Positions 9,752 through 19,336 of a stretch of DNA of 64,000 bases are shown piece by piece (position 1 is the stretch's first letter; the number at the start of each line of letters is the position of its first letter). The position numbers and the translations under genes were made by a program. The notes below the pieces were generated by a model. It was given only the letters and a program-made list of their open reading frames with translations, did not search any database and was not told where the DNA came from. The stretch is from Thiobacillus thioparus DSM 505 (GTDB lineage Bacteria > Pseudomonadota > Gammaproteobacteria > Burkholderiales > Thiobacillaceae): NCBI RefSeq assembly GCF_000373385.1, contig NZ_KB891327.1, forward strand, positions 212,924 to 276,923. The letters are read 5' to 3'.

Positions 9752-10306
9752 ATGAGCAAGAAAAGTCTGTTGACTGAAATGCGTGACACCCAGCTGGCGA
9801 TCGAGCTGATCGAGCTCGGCGCCCGCCCGCAGGTTCTTGAATCCGAAACCACGCTGTCGCGCGAACGCTTGCTCAAGCTGTACAAGGAAGTCAAAGGCGT
9901 GTCGCCACCCAAGGGTATGCTGCCGTTCTCGACTGACTGGTTCCTGACCTGGTTGCCCAACGTCCATTCCTCGTTGTTCATCAACATCCACCGCTACATC
10001 ACGAAGAACAGTGATTGCAGCGGCATCGAGGCCGTGCTCAAGAGCTACCGCCTGTATCAGGAATATCTTCATACCAACCAGATCGAAGCCGTACTGAGCT
10101 TCACCCGTGCGTGGACGCTGAATCGTTTCTTCGAAAGCCGCATGCTCGAAACGGCCGTGTGCAGCGGTTGCGGCGGCCACTTCGTGGTTCACCCCGACGA
10201 CCTGAACAATCATTACGTGTGCGGCTTGTGCAATATGCCGGCACGCGCAGGTAAAACCCGCAAGGCCAAGGCAGAAGCCCAGACCGAATTGACCGCCGCT
10301 GCCTGA
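9752..10306 (+). CDS. flhC: Flagellar transcriptional activator FlhC
   Basis: This 184-residue protein is full length. Four cysteines at 137, 140, 157 and 160 (CSGC and CGLC) are the zinc ligands known from FlhC. It is the DNA-contacting partner of FlhD in the FlhD4C2 activator. GGGGAG lies upstream of the ATG. The pair forms an operon that precedes the motor genes, as in Bordetella and Ralstonia relatives. Confidence 0.95.
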   Translation: MSKKSLLTEMRDTQLAIELIELGARPQVLESETTLSRERLLKLYKEVKGVSPPKGMLPFSTDWFLTWLPNVHSSLFINIHRYITKNSDCSGIEAVLKSYRLYQEYLHTNQIEAVLSFTRAWTLNRFFESRMLETAVCSGCGGHFVVHPDDLNNHYVCGLCNMPARAGKTRKAKAEAQTELTAAA

Positions 10307-10329
10307 CGGGCTTCTTCGGGAGTCCGGTG

Positions 10330-11085
10330 ATGGCGCGTCTCCCGGTCAGCCTTCAGTCGCTTGTCATCCAGTGCGCAGCCCTGCTGGCGGCCGTCTCCCT
10401 GAACTATCTGTCGCAAATCTTATTCCCGTATCAAGCCGCCCTCTGGCAACTTGCATTCGCACAGGGCGGAATCGCTGCGCTCTTGAGCCGTACATGGCGG
10501 CAGCCTGCGTGGTGGCCTCCCCTGCATCTCGGTTTCCTGCCTGCTGTACTCCTGGCCCGACAGGCTGATCTGCCTGCCTGGATCTATCTGTCCCTATTCG
10601 TTCTGCTCGTCCTGTTCTACTGGAGCACGTTCCGCACCCGGGTGCCGTTGTACCTCTCCGGTCGCGCGGCATGGCGGCCTTTGGCCTCCCTGTTGCCGCA
10701 AACCCCGTTCAGCTTCATCGACCTCGGCAGCGGCCTGGGAGGTGTGCCGTTCTATCTGGAAGCGAAATTTCCGCACGGCCATTTTTACGGCACCGAAATT
10801 GCGCCGGCACCCTGGCTTATCAGTCGTGTGCGCGCCAAGCTCAAAGGGAGCCGGGTGAATTTCATGCGGGACGATTACGCAAGCCTCGATCTGTCTCGCT
10901 TCGATGTCGTGTTTGCCTTTCTTTCGCCCGCGGCCATGCCCGGTTTGTGGCAACAGGTGCAGGGCCAGATGCGTCCTGGCACGTTGTTCGTCAGCTTGGC
11001 GTTTCCGGTGGAAGACCGCCCGCCAGATCATTTGGTGGCAGGGAATGCCGGCCAGCGCCACACGCTGTATGCCTGGCAAATGTAA
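10330..11085 (+). CDS. Membrane-anchored class I SAM methyltransferase, substrate unknown
   Basis: About the first 100 residues are hydrophobic with three or four likely membrane helices. A soluble methyltransferase fold follows, with motif I FIDLGSGLGGVPF and an acidic strand end in FYGTEIAP. The catalytic part faces an unknown substrate. It lies 23 bases after flhC and before motA, so it may be co-expressed with the flagellar regulator. A GTG directly precedes the ATG; I prefer the ATG because GGGAG is 7 bases upstream. No direct evidence ties it to flagella. Confidence 0.7.
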   Translation: MARLPVSLQSLVIQCAALLAAVSLNYLSQILFPYQAALWQLAFAQGGIAALLSRTWRQPAWWPPLHLGFLPAVLLARQADLPAWIYLSLFVLLVLFYWSTFRTRVPLYLSGRAAWRPLASLLPQTPFSFIDLGSGLGGVPFYLEAKFPHGHFYGTEIAPAPWLISRVRAKLKGSRVNFMRDDYASLDLSRFDVVFAFLSPAAMPGLWQQVQGQMRPGTLFVSLAFPVEDRPPDHLVAGNAGQRHTLYAWQM

Positions 11086-11119
11086 GGTACCGCCGAGTGG
11101 AAATACTCGAGCTGCGCCA

Positions 11120-11146
11120 TCAAGTTTCTTGTGATCTAGTCGAATC
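11120..11146 (+). promoter_or_regulatory. Candidate sigma-28 (FliA) promoter for motAB
   Basis: TCAA, 15 bases, then GTCGAATC resembles the FliA consensus TAAA-N15-GCCGATAA, matching 3 of 4 and 4 of 8 positions with exact spacing. It lies 94 bases before motA, a class III gene in related systems. The match is by eye and modest. Confidence 0.35.
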
Positions 11147-11240
11147 CTCCACTTGAAAGCATCAGTTTTGGATGCTGCCAGACCGGGATGGAGCGGGGCC
11201 GCTCTCACTTGGTGTGCCAATCAATAAGGGATAGACGGCC

Positions 11241-12101
11241 GTGCTAGTCATCGTTGGTTATATCGTTGTAGCGTTGAGTGTCTTCGGTGGCTTTGCGCTG
11301 GCTGGCGGCCATCTGGCTGCGCTGTTCCAGCCAGTGGAATTGCTGATGATCGGTGGGGCGGCAGGCGGTGCGTTTCTGGTCGGCAACAACAGCAAGGCCG
11401 TTAAAGCCACGCTGAAGGCGCTGCCCACCGTATTCAAGGGATCGAAATACACGCGTGCGCTGTACATGGACATCATGGCACTGCTGTATGAACTGCTGAC
11501 CAAAATCCGCAAGGAAGGCCTGATGTCGGTGGAAGCTGACGTCGATTCGCCCGAGAGCAGCCCCTTGTTCACGAAATATCCGACCATCCTGGCGGATCAT
11601 CACATCATCGAATTCCTCACCGACTATCTGCGCCTGATGGTGAGCGGCAGCATGAACGCCTTCGAAATCGAAAACCTGATGGACAACGAAATCGAAACCC
11701 ATCATCACGAAGGCGAGGTGCCCGTGCACGTCGTCGCCAAGCTGGGCGACGGCATGCCGGCATTCGGTATCGTGGCGGCGGTGATGGGGGTCGTGCACAC
11801 GATGGAATCGGTCGGCCTGCCGCCTGCGGAACTGGGAATCCTGATCGCGCATGCGCTGGTCGGAACCTTCCTTGGCATCCTGCTGGCCTACGGTTTTGTC
11901 GGTCCGCTTTCCACCCTGCTCGAACAGAAGCTGCACGAGTCGACCAAGATGTTCCAGTGCATCAAGGTGACCCTGCTGGCCAGCATCAACGGCTATGCGC
12001 CGGCGATCGCGGTCGAGTTCGGGCGCAAGGTGCTGTTCTCGACCGAACGTCCTTCCTTCAGCGAACTGGAAGAGCACGTCAAAAACGCGAAGTCGCGCTG
12101 A
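11241..12101 (+). CDS. motA: Flagellar motor stator protein MotA
   Basis: The 286-residue protein has the MotA plan: two N-terminal membrane helices (LVIVGYIVVALSVFGGFALAG), a large cytoplasmic loop with charged residues, and two further helices (FGIVAAVMGVVHTM and LVGTFLGILLAYGFVGP). It forms the proton channel with MotB. The start is a GTG at 11241 preceded by AAGGGA. motB follows after 36 bases. The downstream motC is a second, divergent copy of this family. Confidence 0.95.
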   Translation: MLVIVGYIVVALSVFGGFALAGGHLAALFQPVELLMIGGAAGGAFLVGNNSKAVKATLKALPTVFKGSKYTRALYMDIMALLYELLTKIRKEGLMSVEADVDSPESSPLFTKYPTILADHHIIEFLTDYLRLMVSGSMNAFEIENLMDNEIETHHHEGEVPVHVVAKLGDGMPAFGIVAAVMGVVHTMESVGLPPAELGILIAHALVGTFLGILLAYGFVGPLSTLLEQKLHESTKMFQCIKVTLLASINGYAPAIAVEFGRKVLFSTERPSFSELEEHVKNAKSR

Positions 12102-12137
12102 TTTCGTGTTACCTGTCCCGATCTTCATGACGCACCC

Positions 12138-13112
12138 ATGAGCGAACAAAAAGCCCCCATCGTCATCAAGCGCGTCAAGAAAGTGGCGGGGGGCCATCAC
12201 GGCGGCGCATGGAAGATCGCCTACGCCGACTTCGTGACGGCGATGATGGCGTTCTTCCTGCTGATGTGGCTGCTGGGCTCGACCACCAAGGGCGATCTGG
12301 AAGGCATCGCGGAATATTTCAAGACCCCGCTGAAAGTGGCCATGCAGGGTGGCTCGGGCAGCGGCGACAGCTCCAGCGTGATCAAGGGAGGCGGTCTCGA
12401 CATGACGCGCAGCGCCGGGCAGGTGAAAAAAGGCGAGACCAAGGCCGAAAAGAAGTCCTACAACCTGAAAGCCGCCCAGGCCGAGCTCGAGCGCATCGAG
12501 GCGGCCAATCTCAAGCAGCTGAAAAAGCGCATGGAAATGGCGATCGACGCCAATCCCACCTTGAAGCAGTTCAAGCGGCAACTGCTGATCGACATCACCA
12601 GCGAAGGTCTGCGCATCCAGATCGTCGACGAACAGAACCGTCCCATGTTCAACGTGGCGAGCGCCGAGCTGCAGCCCTATACCAAGGTCATCCTGCATGA
12701 AATCGGCAAGATGCTGAACGACGTGCAGAACCGGATCAGCCTGTCCGGACATACGGATGCCACGCCTTACGCCAACGGCGCGCGCGGCTACAGCAACTGG
12801 GAACTGTCGGCCGATCGCGCCAATGCCTCGCGCCGGGCACTGATTGCCGGCGGCATGGACGAATCGAAAATGCTGCGGGTGGTTGGCCTGGCGTCATCCG
12901 TTCCGTTCGGCCACGCGGCGCCCCACGACCCGGTCAATCGCCGCATCAGCATCATCGTGATGAACAAGCGCACCGAGGATGCCGTTACGAAGGAAGCCAG
13001 CGGCGTGAGCACGGCGGATGCCGTCGATGCGCAGGATGAGTCGGATCAGGCCAAGGTTTCGCCCGCTGCAAGTGCCACGATTCCTCCGCAGGCGCCACTT
13101 GAGGCGAAATAG
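12138..13112 (+). CDS. motB: Flagellar motor stator protein MotB
   Basis: The 324-residue protein has one membrane helix carrying the essential Asp (D31 in KIAYADFVTAMMAFF) and a C-terminal OmpA-like peptidoglycan-binding domain (ISLSGHTDATPYANG, NRRISIIV). It anchors the stator to the cell wall. The last 50 residues are low-complexity and acidic. It pairs with the preceding motA. KRVKKVAGGHHGGAWK before the helix is typical of proton-type MotB. Confidence 0.95.
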   Translation: MSEQKAPIVIKRVKKVAGGHHGGAWKIAYADFVTAMMAFFLLMWLLGSTTKGDLEGIAEYFKTPLKVAMQGGSGSGDSSSVIKGGGLDMTRSAGQVKKGETKAEKKSYNLKAAQAELERIEAANLKQLKKRMEMAIDANPTLKQFKRQLLIDITSEGLRIQIVDEQNRPMFNVASAELQPYTKVILHEIGKMLNDVQNRISLSGHTDATPYANGARGYSNWELSADRANASRRALIAGGMDESKMLRVVGLASSVPFGHAAPHDPVNRRISIIVMNKRTEDAVTKEASGVSTADAVDAQDESDQAKVSPAASATIPPQAPLEAK

Positions 13113-13228
13113 CAGGCCAAATCCACCCTTATTCCCCTGATCGCCCGCACCGGGCCCGGCCAATAATTCACCCTGTAGAAAGCCCGTCTCGAGCGAGAGA
13201 CGGTCCCCTCTAACCAGGTGAATCAGGG

Positions 13229-14386
13229 ATGGCTGAAGAAAGCGATCAGGAACGGACAGAAGCCCCATCGCCACAGCGATTGGAAAAGGCACGCGAAGAA
13301 GGTCAGGTACCGCAATCGCGCGAGCTGGCTACGTTCGTCGTGCTGATGACCAGCGGCGCGGCCTTGTGGATGATGGCCAGCGGCCTGGGCAAGACCATGT
13401 CGCAAATCGTGCGCGGCGGCTTGCAGTTCGATCCGGCTGTTGCACGTGACAGCAACTACGTCATGACCCAGATGTCCGACCAGGTCATGGATGCCGCACT
13501 GGCGCTGGCCCCCTTCCTGGCGCTGGTGGTGATCGCAGTACTGGCTTCACCGCTGCTGCTGCGCGGCTGGCTCTTCAGCACCAAGGCCTTCATGCCGGAT
13601 TTCAAGCGCCTGAACCCGCTGTCCGGCATCAAGCGCATGTTCTCAAGCCAGGGGCTGGTCGAACTGGTCAAGTCGCTGGCCAAGGTCGGCCTGCTGGGTG
13701 TGGTGGCGGTCTGGCTGATCTGGTCCAATCTCGATGCGATCTTCTCGCTCAGCATGGAAGAGCCAACCGGCGCCATCCAGCATATGGGCGATCTCATCGG
13801 AAAGATCTTCCTGCTGGCCTCGGGCGCGATGATCTTCATCGTCGTGCTGGACCTGCCGTACCAGCTCTGGAGCTACTTCAACAAGCTCAAGATGAGCAAG
13901 GAGGAGCTGCGCCAGGAAGCCAAGGAATCGGAGGGTGACCCGCATGTCAAGGCACGCATTCGCGCCCAGCAGCGCGAAATGGCGCGCCGCCGCATGATGG
14001 CCGAGATCCCCACCGCCGACGTCGTGGTGACCAACCCGACCCACTTTGCGGTCGCGCTCAAATACACCGAAGGCAAGATGGGCGCGCCGCGCGTGGTGGC
14101 CAAAGGCGCCGACGCGGTGGCCGCGAAGATCCGCGAACTGGCCGCCGAGCACAAGATTCCGCTGCTGGAAGCGCCGCCGCTGGCGCGTGCGCTGTTCCGC
14201 CACACCGAACTCGGCGACGAAATCCCGGCCACCCTCTATGCAGCGGTGGCCGAAGTGCTGGCCTATGTCTTCCAGCTGCGCCATTTTCAACAACTGGGCG
14301 GGGCCTATCCCGAGGCGCCGACCGCGTTGCCGGTCCCGCCTGAACTCGACCCGCTGCAAGCCGCCAGCATGGGAGCTAACGCATGA
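13229..14386 (+). CDS. flhB: Flagellar export switch protein FlhB
   Basis: The 385-residue protein has the FlhB N-terminal signature (DQERTEAPSPQRLEKARE), four membrane helices and the cytoplasmic autocleavage site NPTH with Asn269-Pro270. Cleavage between these residues switches the type III export gate from rod/hook to filament substrates. AACCAGGTGA lies before the ATG. It overlaps flhA by 4 bases, beginning a tightly packed operon that runs to motD. Confidence 0.97.
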   Translation: MAEESDQERTEAPSPQRLEKAREEGQVPQSRELATFVVLMTSGAALWMMASGLGKTMSQIVRGGLQFDPAVARDSNYVMTQMSDQVMDAALALAPFLALVVIAVLASPLLLRGWLFSTKAFMPDFKRLNPLSGIKRMFSSQGLVELVKSLAKVGLLGVVAVWLIWSNLDAIFSLSMEEPTGAIQHMGDLIGKIFLLASGAMIFIVVLDLPYQLWSYFNKLKMSKEELRQEAKESEGDPHVKARIRAQQREMARRRMMAEIPTADVVVTNPTHFAVALKYTEGKMGAPRVVAKGADAVAAKIRELAAEHKIPLLEAPPLARALFRHTELGDEIPATLYAAVAEVLAYVFQLRHFQQLGGAYPEAPTALPVPPELDPLQAASMGANA

Positions 14387-16461
14387 ACGGCACCCTGAGT
14401 CTTTCCAATCTATTCAACAGCTCCAACGCCCGCACGCTGGCGGCACCGCTGTTCATCGTCCTCATCCTGGCGATGTTGGTGTTGCCGCTGCCGCCATTCG
14501 CCCTGGACATGCTGTTCACCTTCAACATCGCGTTGTCCATCATGGTGCTGCTGGTCGGCCTGTCGACCAAGAAGGCGCTCGATTTCGCCGCTTTCCCCAC
14601 CGTGCTGCTGCTCTCGACGCTGCTGCGCCTGTCGCTCAACGTCGCCTCCACCCGTGTCGTTCTGCTGCATGGCCATACCGGTCCCGACGCAGCCGGCAAG
14701 GTGATCGAAGCCTTCGGCCATTTCCTGGTCGGCGGCAATTACGCAGTCGGCATCATCGTGTTCGTCATCCTGGTGGTGATCAACTTCATCGTCATCACCA
14801 AGGGCGCGGGGCGGATCGCTGAGGTCAGCGCGCGCTTCACCCTCGATGCGATGCCAGGCAAGCAGATGGCGATCGACGCCGATCTCAATGCCGGCCTGAT
14901 CGACGAGAACGAAGCGCGCCGGCGCCGTGCCGAGATTTCCCAGGAAGCCGATTTCTACGGCTCGATGGATGGTGCGTCGAAATTCGTGCGTGGCGACGCC
15001 ATCGCCGGCATCCTGATCCTCTTGATCAACATCATCGGCGGCCTCGTCATCGGTCTGATGCAGCACGACCTGTCGCTGGCGGATGCCGCGCAGAACTACA
15101 CTCTGCTGGCGATCGGCGACGGCCTGGTCGCACAGATCCCGGCACTGGTCATTTCGATCGCCGCCGGCATCATCGTCAGCCGCGTCAGCACCGAAGAGGA
15201 CATCGCCGGGCAGATGCTGTCCAACGTGTTCAACAAGACGCAGGCGCTTTACATCACAGCCGCGATCCTCGGCATGATGGGCATGATTCCGGGCATGCCG
15301 AACCTGGCGTTCCTGTTGCTGGCCGGCGGCATCGTCTGGCTGGCCTGGAAAAGGAGCCACCAGAAGGAAGAGACGCCGCCCACCGTGGAGACTGTGCCCA
15401 CCCCGGCCATCGAATCCCAGGAAGCCAGTTGGGAAGATGTCGCTCCCATCGACACCCTGGGACTGGAAGTCGGCTACCGCCTGATCCCGCTGGTCGACAA
15501 CGCCGCCGACGGCGAGCTGGTACGCCGCATCAAGGGCATCCGCAAGAAATTCGCCCGCGAGATCGGCTTCCTGCCGCCCGCCGTGCACATCCGCGACAAC
15601 CTCGAAATCAATCCGAACAGCTATCGCATCACCCTCAAGGGTGTGGAAATCGGCAGCGGCGAAGTGCGCACCGGCTCTTTCCTGGCCATCGATCCGGGTA
15701 CCGTCGCCACGGCATTGCCGGGCGTCGCCACGCAGGATCCGGCCTTCGGCCTGCCGGCAGTGTGGATCGAATCGGATCTGCGTGAGCAGGCGCAGGCCAT
15801 GGGCTATACCGTGGTCGATCCCGGCACCGTGGTCGCCACGCACCTGAATCATCTGGTGACGCTGCACGCAGCCGAGTTGCTGGGGCGCCAGGAAGCCCAG
15901 GCGCTGCTCGACCATCTTGGCAAGAGCGCGCCCAAGCTGGTGGAGGATCTGGTGCCGAAGATGCTGCCGCTGTCCACCGTGCAGAAAGTGCTGCAGAACC
16001 TGTTGACGGAAGGTGTGGCCATTCGTGACATGCGGACCATCATCGACACGCTGCTGGAGCATGCCGCCCGCGTGCAGGATCCGCACGAACTCACCTCGCT
16101 GGTGCGGGTGGCGCTGGGCCGCTCGATCGTACAGCAGATATACGGTTCGTCCAGCGAACTCCCGGTGATCGCCCTCGACCAGAACCTGGAGCGTCTCCTG
16201 CTGCAGACCCTGCAGGCAGGCCATGATTCCGCCGGCATGGAACCGGGCCTCGCCGACACGCTACTGGAAAGGACTCAGGCTTCAACGCAACGCCAGGAAG
16301 CCTTGGGCCATCCCGCAGTTTTACTGACGCCGGCCGTGCTGCGTCCGCTACTCGCACGTTTCCTGCGGCGCACGGTGCCGCAACTCAAAGTGCTTTCGCA
16401 CGCCGAAGTGCCTGAAGGCAAACAGATCAAAGTGACTTCCCTTGTAGGAGGAGCAGCATGA
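14383..16461 (+). CDS. flhA: Flagellar export gate protein FlhA
   Basis: The 692-residue protein has about eight membrane helices in its first 330 residues and a large cytoplasmic C-terminal domain. The family segment between them (GRIAEVSARFTLDAMPGKQM and the DADLNAGLIDE acidic loop) is intact. It forms the nonameric export gate ring that couples proton flow to flagellar protein secretion. It overlaps flhB and flhF by 4 bases each (ATGA). Confidence 0.97.
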   Translation: MNGTLSLSNLFNSSNARTLAAPLFIVLILAMLVLPLPPFALDMLFTFNIALSIMVLLVGLSTKKALDFAAFPTVLLLSTLLRLSLNVASTRVVLLHGHTGPDAAGKVIEAFGHFLVGGNYAVGIIVFVILVVINFIVITKGAGRIAEVSARFTLDAMPGKQMAIDADLNAGLIDENEARRRRAEISQEADFYGSMDGASKFVRGDAIAGILILLINIIGGLVIGLMQHDLSLADAAQNYTLLAIGDGLVAQIPALVISIAAGIIVSRVSTEEDIAGQMLSNVFNKTQALYITAAILGMMGMIPGMPNLAFLLLAGGIVWLAWKRSHQKEETPPTVETVPTPAIESQEASWEDVAPIDTLGLEVGYRLIPLVDNAADGELVRRIKGIRKKFAREIGFLPPAVHIRDNLEINPNSYRITLKGVEIGSGEVRTGSFLAIDPGTVATALPGVATQDPAFGLPAVWIESDLREQAQAMGYTVVDPGTVVATHLNHLVTLHAAELLGRQEAQALLDHLGKSAPKLVEDLVPKMLPLSTVQKVLQNLLTEGVAIRDMRTIIDTLLEHAARVQDPHELTSLVRVALGRSIVQQIYGSSSELPVIALDQNLERLLLQTLQAGHDSAGMEPGLADTLLERTQASTQRQEALGHPAVLLTPAVLRPLLARFLRRTVPQLKVLSHAEVPEGKQIKVTSLVGGAA

Positions 16462-17717
16462 ACGTCAAACGTATCGTCGCCAGAACATCCCGTGAGGCCA
16501 TGCGCCAGTTACGCGACGCGCTCGGACCCGATGCGGTCATCCTTTCCAATCGCGCGGTCGACGGGGGTGTGGAAGTGCTGGCCATGCCGGCGGAAGATAT
16601 CGCCGCGATGGCGCCTCCCGCGGTGGATGAGCCCGTCGTGTCACTGTCTCATCGCGCGGCGATGCGGGAAACGCCGCCCGAGACGGAACCGGAGCCGGAA
16701 GTCACCATCAAGCGCCGCCTGATCGAACGAGTCGCCGTACCGACCGAGGACAGCGCCCAGCTGGCGCAGAGCGTGATCAGCGAGATCAAGTCGATGCAGG
16801 CCCGGCTGGAAAGCCAACTGGCGGATCTGGCCTGGCGCGATCTCCCGGGACGTGATCCGGCAGGGGCATCAATCATGCGTGACATGCTGGCGGCCGGCTT
16901 TTCCGCCACCCTGGCGCGCGAGATGCTGGAAACCCTGCCCAAGGGCGATGCCGAACAGGCGCAGGCCTGGATGCGCAACACGCTGATGAAGCGCCTGAAC
17001 GTGATGCAGAGCGAAACCGACATGCTCGACGGCGGCGGCGTGTTCGCCCTGATGGGTCCCACCGGCGCCGGCAAGACCACCACCACCGCCAAGCTGGCGG
17101 CCCGTTTCGTGGTGCGCCACGGCGCCGACAAGCTGGCGCTGCTGACCACCGACAGCTACCGGATCGGCGGCCATGAGCAGCTGCGCATCTACGGCAAGAT
17201 TCTCGGCGTGACCGTGCATGCGGTGCGCGACGCTGCCGACCTGCGGCTGGCGCTGTCCGAACTGCGCAACAAGCACACGGTGCTGATCGATACCGTCGGC
17301 ATGAGCCAGCGCGACCAGGCTGTCGCCGAGCAGGTCGAGATGCTGTGCCAGGCCGGCAAGCAGATCAAAAGATTATTGTTGCTGAACGCGACCAGCCACG
17401 GCGACACCCTGAACGAAGTGGTACAGGCCTACCAGGCGCGCGGTCTGGATGGCTGCATCCTGTCGAAGGTCGACGAGGCGGCCAGCCTCGGCCCGGCGCT
17501 CGACTGCGCGATCCGCCACGAGCTCAACGTGCACTACCTGGCGACCGGCCAGCGCGTGCCCGAAGACCTGCACCTGGCCAACCGCCAATACCTCATTCAC
17601 CGCGCCTTCAAGACCCGCACGCTGTCCTCGCCGTGGCAGCTGGACGATAGCGAGCTGGCCTTCGCCATGAGCGGCATTCAATCCATTCAACGTGAAAGCG
17701 CGGTGGCCCTTGGATAA
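16458..17717 (+). CDS. flhF: Flagellar SRP-like GTPase FlhF
   Basis: The 419-residue protein has a variable N-terminal B domain and an SRP-type NG domain with G1 motif GPTGAGKTTTT (about residue 200), DTVGMSQRDQ and a SKVDEAASLG segment. FlhF recruits the first flagellar components to the pole and so sets site and number together with FlhG. The presence of FlhF/FlhG with FlhDC suggests polar flagella. GGAGGAG precedes the ATG and the gene overlaps flhA. Confidence 0.95.
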   Translation: MNVKRIVARTSREAMRQLRDALGPDAVILSNRAVDGGVEVLAMPAEDIAAMAPPAVDEPVVSLSHRAAMRETPPETEPEPEVTIKRRLIERVAVPTEDSAQLAQSVISEIKSMQARLESQLADLAWRDLPGRDPAGASIMRDMLAAGFSATLAREMLETLPKGDAEQAQAWMRNTLMKRLNVMQSETDMLDGGGVFALMGPTGAGKTTTTAKLAARFVVRHGADKLALLTTDSYRIGGHEQLRIYGKILGVTVHAVRDAADLRLALSELRNKHTVLIDTVGMSQRDQAVAEQVEMLCQAGKQIKRLLLLNATSHGDTLNEVVQAYQARGLDGCILSKVDEAASLGPALDCAIRHELNVHYLATGQRVPEDLHLANRQYLIHRAFKTRTLSSPWQLDDSELAFAMSGIQSIQRESAVALG

Positions 17718-18591
17718 ATTCGTCAGCGACCAGGCCGCTGGGCTGCGCCGTCTGCTGGGGCAGACCGGATTTCAGGTCATCACCGTGATGTCGGGACAGC
17801 AGGGGGCAGGCAAGACTGCCGCGACCGCCAATCTGGCTGTCGCCCTGGCACGCTCCGGCCGCGACGTTCTCATCGTCGACCAGGACCGTCACGGACGCGG
17901 GGCGTGCGCCGCGCTCGGGCTGACGCCGCGCCATGACGTGGCGGACGTGCTGGCAGGTCATTGCACGCTGGATTCGCTGATCCTCACCGGCCCCGACAAT
18001 GTGCAGGTATTGCCGCTGGGTGGCGGCTTCAATCGGCTGGGGAAACTGTCCGAACGCGACCAGGATTGGCTGGCACAGAGCTTCAACCGCCTGCAGTGCG
18101 GCGTCGACGTGGTGCTGGTGGACATGGAGGAGGCGACCGACCCGGACGCCTTGCCGCTGGGTCTGGCCGCCTCCGAGATCATGGTGGTGCTGCCGCCCGG
18201 CAACACGGCAATTACCCAGGCCTACACGTTGGTGAAGCGATTGGCGCAGAACTTCGGCAAGCGCCAGTTCCGCCTGCTGCTCAATCGCATCGAGTCGCCC
18301 GAGCAGGCACAAGCCGTCGCGCGCAATTTTGCCCATACCGCCGAACAGTATCTGAGCGTGTCGGTCGATTATCTGGGCTATATTCCGCTCGACGAGCGGC
18401 TCACGCGTGCAGGCCATTTGCGCACCTCGGTGGTGGATGCGTTTCCGGTCGCGCAGTCGACCTCGCAGTTCCGCAAGCTGGCCGACGGCCTGCTGCGGTG
18501 GCCGCAACCCGCCAGCCTGGGTAGCGTTGGCGGGTTCATGCAGCGCGTGATCCAGGGTGGACGCCTGATGGAAGCCTGCAGAAGGGGGTAG
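17692..18591 (+). CDS. flhG: Flagellar number regulator, MinD-like ATPase FlhG/FleN
   Basis: The 299-residue ParA/MinD-type ATPase has the P-loop SGQQGAGKTAATANLA, followed by DVLIVDQDRHGRGA. FlhG limits flagellar number by antagonising FlhF and, in some species, the master regulator. The start is the GTG at 17692, which overlaps flhF by 26 bases; a TTG at 17710 is an alternative. The C-terminus lacks an obvious long amphipathic helix. It is followed after 4 bases by fliA. Confidence 0.9.
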   Translation: MKARWPLDKFVSDQAAGLRRLLGQTGFQVITVMSGQQGAGKTAATANLAVALARSGRDVLIVDQDRHGRGACAALGLTPRHDVADVLAGHCTLDSLILTGPDNVQVLPLGGGFNRLGKLSERDQDWLAQSFNRLQCGVDVVLVDMEEATDPDALPLGLAASEIMVVLPPGNTAITQAYTLVKRLAQNFGKRQFRLLLNRIESPEQAQAVARNFAHTAEQYLSVSVDYLGYIPLDERLTRAGHLRTSVVDAFPVAQSTSQFRKLADGLLRWPQPASLGSVGGFMQRVIQGGRLMEACRRG

Positions 18592-18595
18592 GGGG

Positions 18596-19336
18596 ATGTA
18601 CACCGCAACCGGTAAAAGCGAAAAAAGCGAGAAGAACGACCTGCTGGCGCAATACATGCCCATGGTGAAGCGCCTGGCGCATCACATGATGGGGCGGCTG
18701 CCGCCCAGCGTGGAAGAGGACGATCTGGTACAGGCTGGCATGATCGGCCTGCTCGATGCGATCAGCCGCTACGACGAAGCGCAGAGTGCGCAATTCGAGG
18801 CCTACGCCATCCAGCGTATCCGCGGCTCGATGATCGACGAGCTGCGCCAGTCCGACTGGATGCCGCGCAGCGCGCGCCAGTCGATGCGCAAGATCGAACA
18901 GGCGATCAATACACTGCAGCACAAGCTCGGCCGGCAACCTAGCGAAACCGAGATTTCGGAATCCATGAAAATCCCGCTGGCGGAATACCAGGCCATGCTC
19001 GGCGACGCGCGTGGCCACCAGCTGCTGTATTTCGAGGATTTCGGCGAGTCGGACGAGGACGATTCCTTCCTCGACAAACAGTCGGCGGACGAGGCCAGCA
19101 TGCCGCTGCCGCAGCTGCTCGACGCCAACCTGCGCGCCTGCATCATCGCCGGCATCGAGAACCTGCCTGAGCGCGAGCAGCTGTTGATGTCGCTGTACTA
19201 CGAACAGGAACTCAACCTGCGCGAGATCAGCGAGGTATTCGGTGTCAGCGAGTCCCGTATTTGCCAGCTGCATGGCCAGGCCATCGCGCGACTGCGCGCC
19301 AAACTGAAGGAAGACGCATGGATCGTGGCAGCCTGA
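18596..19336 (+). CDS. fliA: RNA polymerase sigma factor for flagellar genes, FliA (sigma-28)
   Basis: The 246-residue protein has sigma regions 2 (VEEDDLVQAGMIGLLDAI), 3 and 4 (LREISEVFGVSESRICQLHGQA). FliA transcribes late flagellar genes such as filament, stator and chemotaxis genes. AGGGGG lies before the ATG. The 3' end overlaps motC by 19 bases, so fliA and the second stator pair are coupled. Confidence 0.96.
   Translation: MYTATGKSEKSEKNDLLAQYMPMVKRLAHHMMGRLPPSVEEDDLVQAGMIGLLDAISRYDEAQSAQFEAYAIQRIRGSMIDELRQSDWMPRSARQSMRKIEQAINTLQHKLGRQPSETEISESMKIPLAEYQAMLGDARGHQLLYFEDFGESDEDDSFLDKQSADEASMPLPQLLDANLRACIIAGIENLPEREQLLMSLYYEQELNLREISEVFGVSESRICQLHGQAIARLRAKLKEDAWIVAA

Noticed and set aside
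13157..13166. GCCAATAA before flhB as a sigma-28 -10 box
   Set aside because: No acceptable -35 lies 15 bases upstream.
14410..16224. 604-codon open frame on the minus strand
   Set aside because: It is the shadow of flhA in high-GC DNA: His/Asp/Gln-rich composition, no domain, and it overlaps a certain gene completely. The same reasoning removes the long frames opposite lon (20909-22948), the ABC transporter (46091-47761) and phoX (599-2197).
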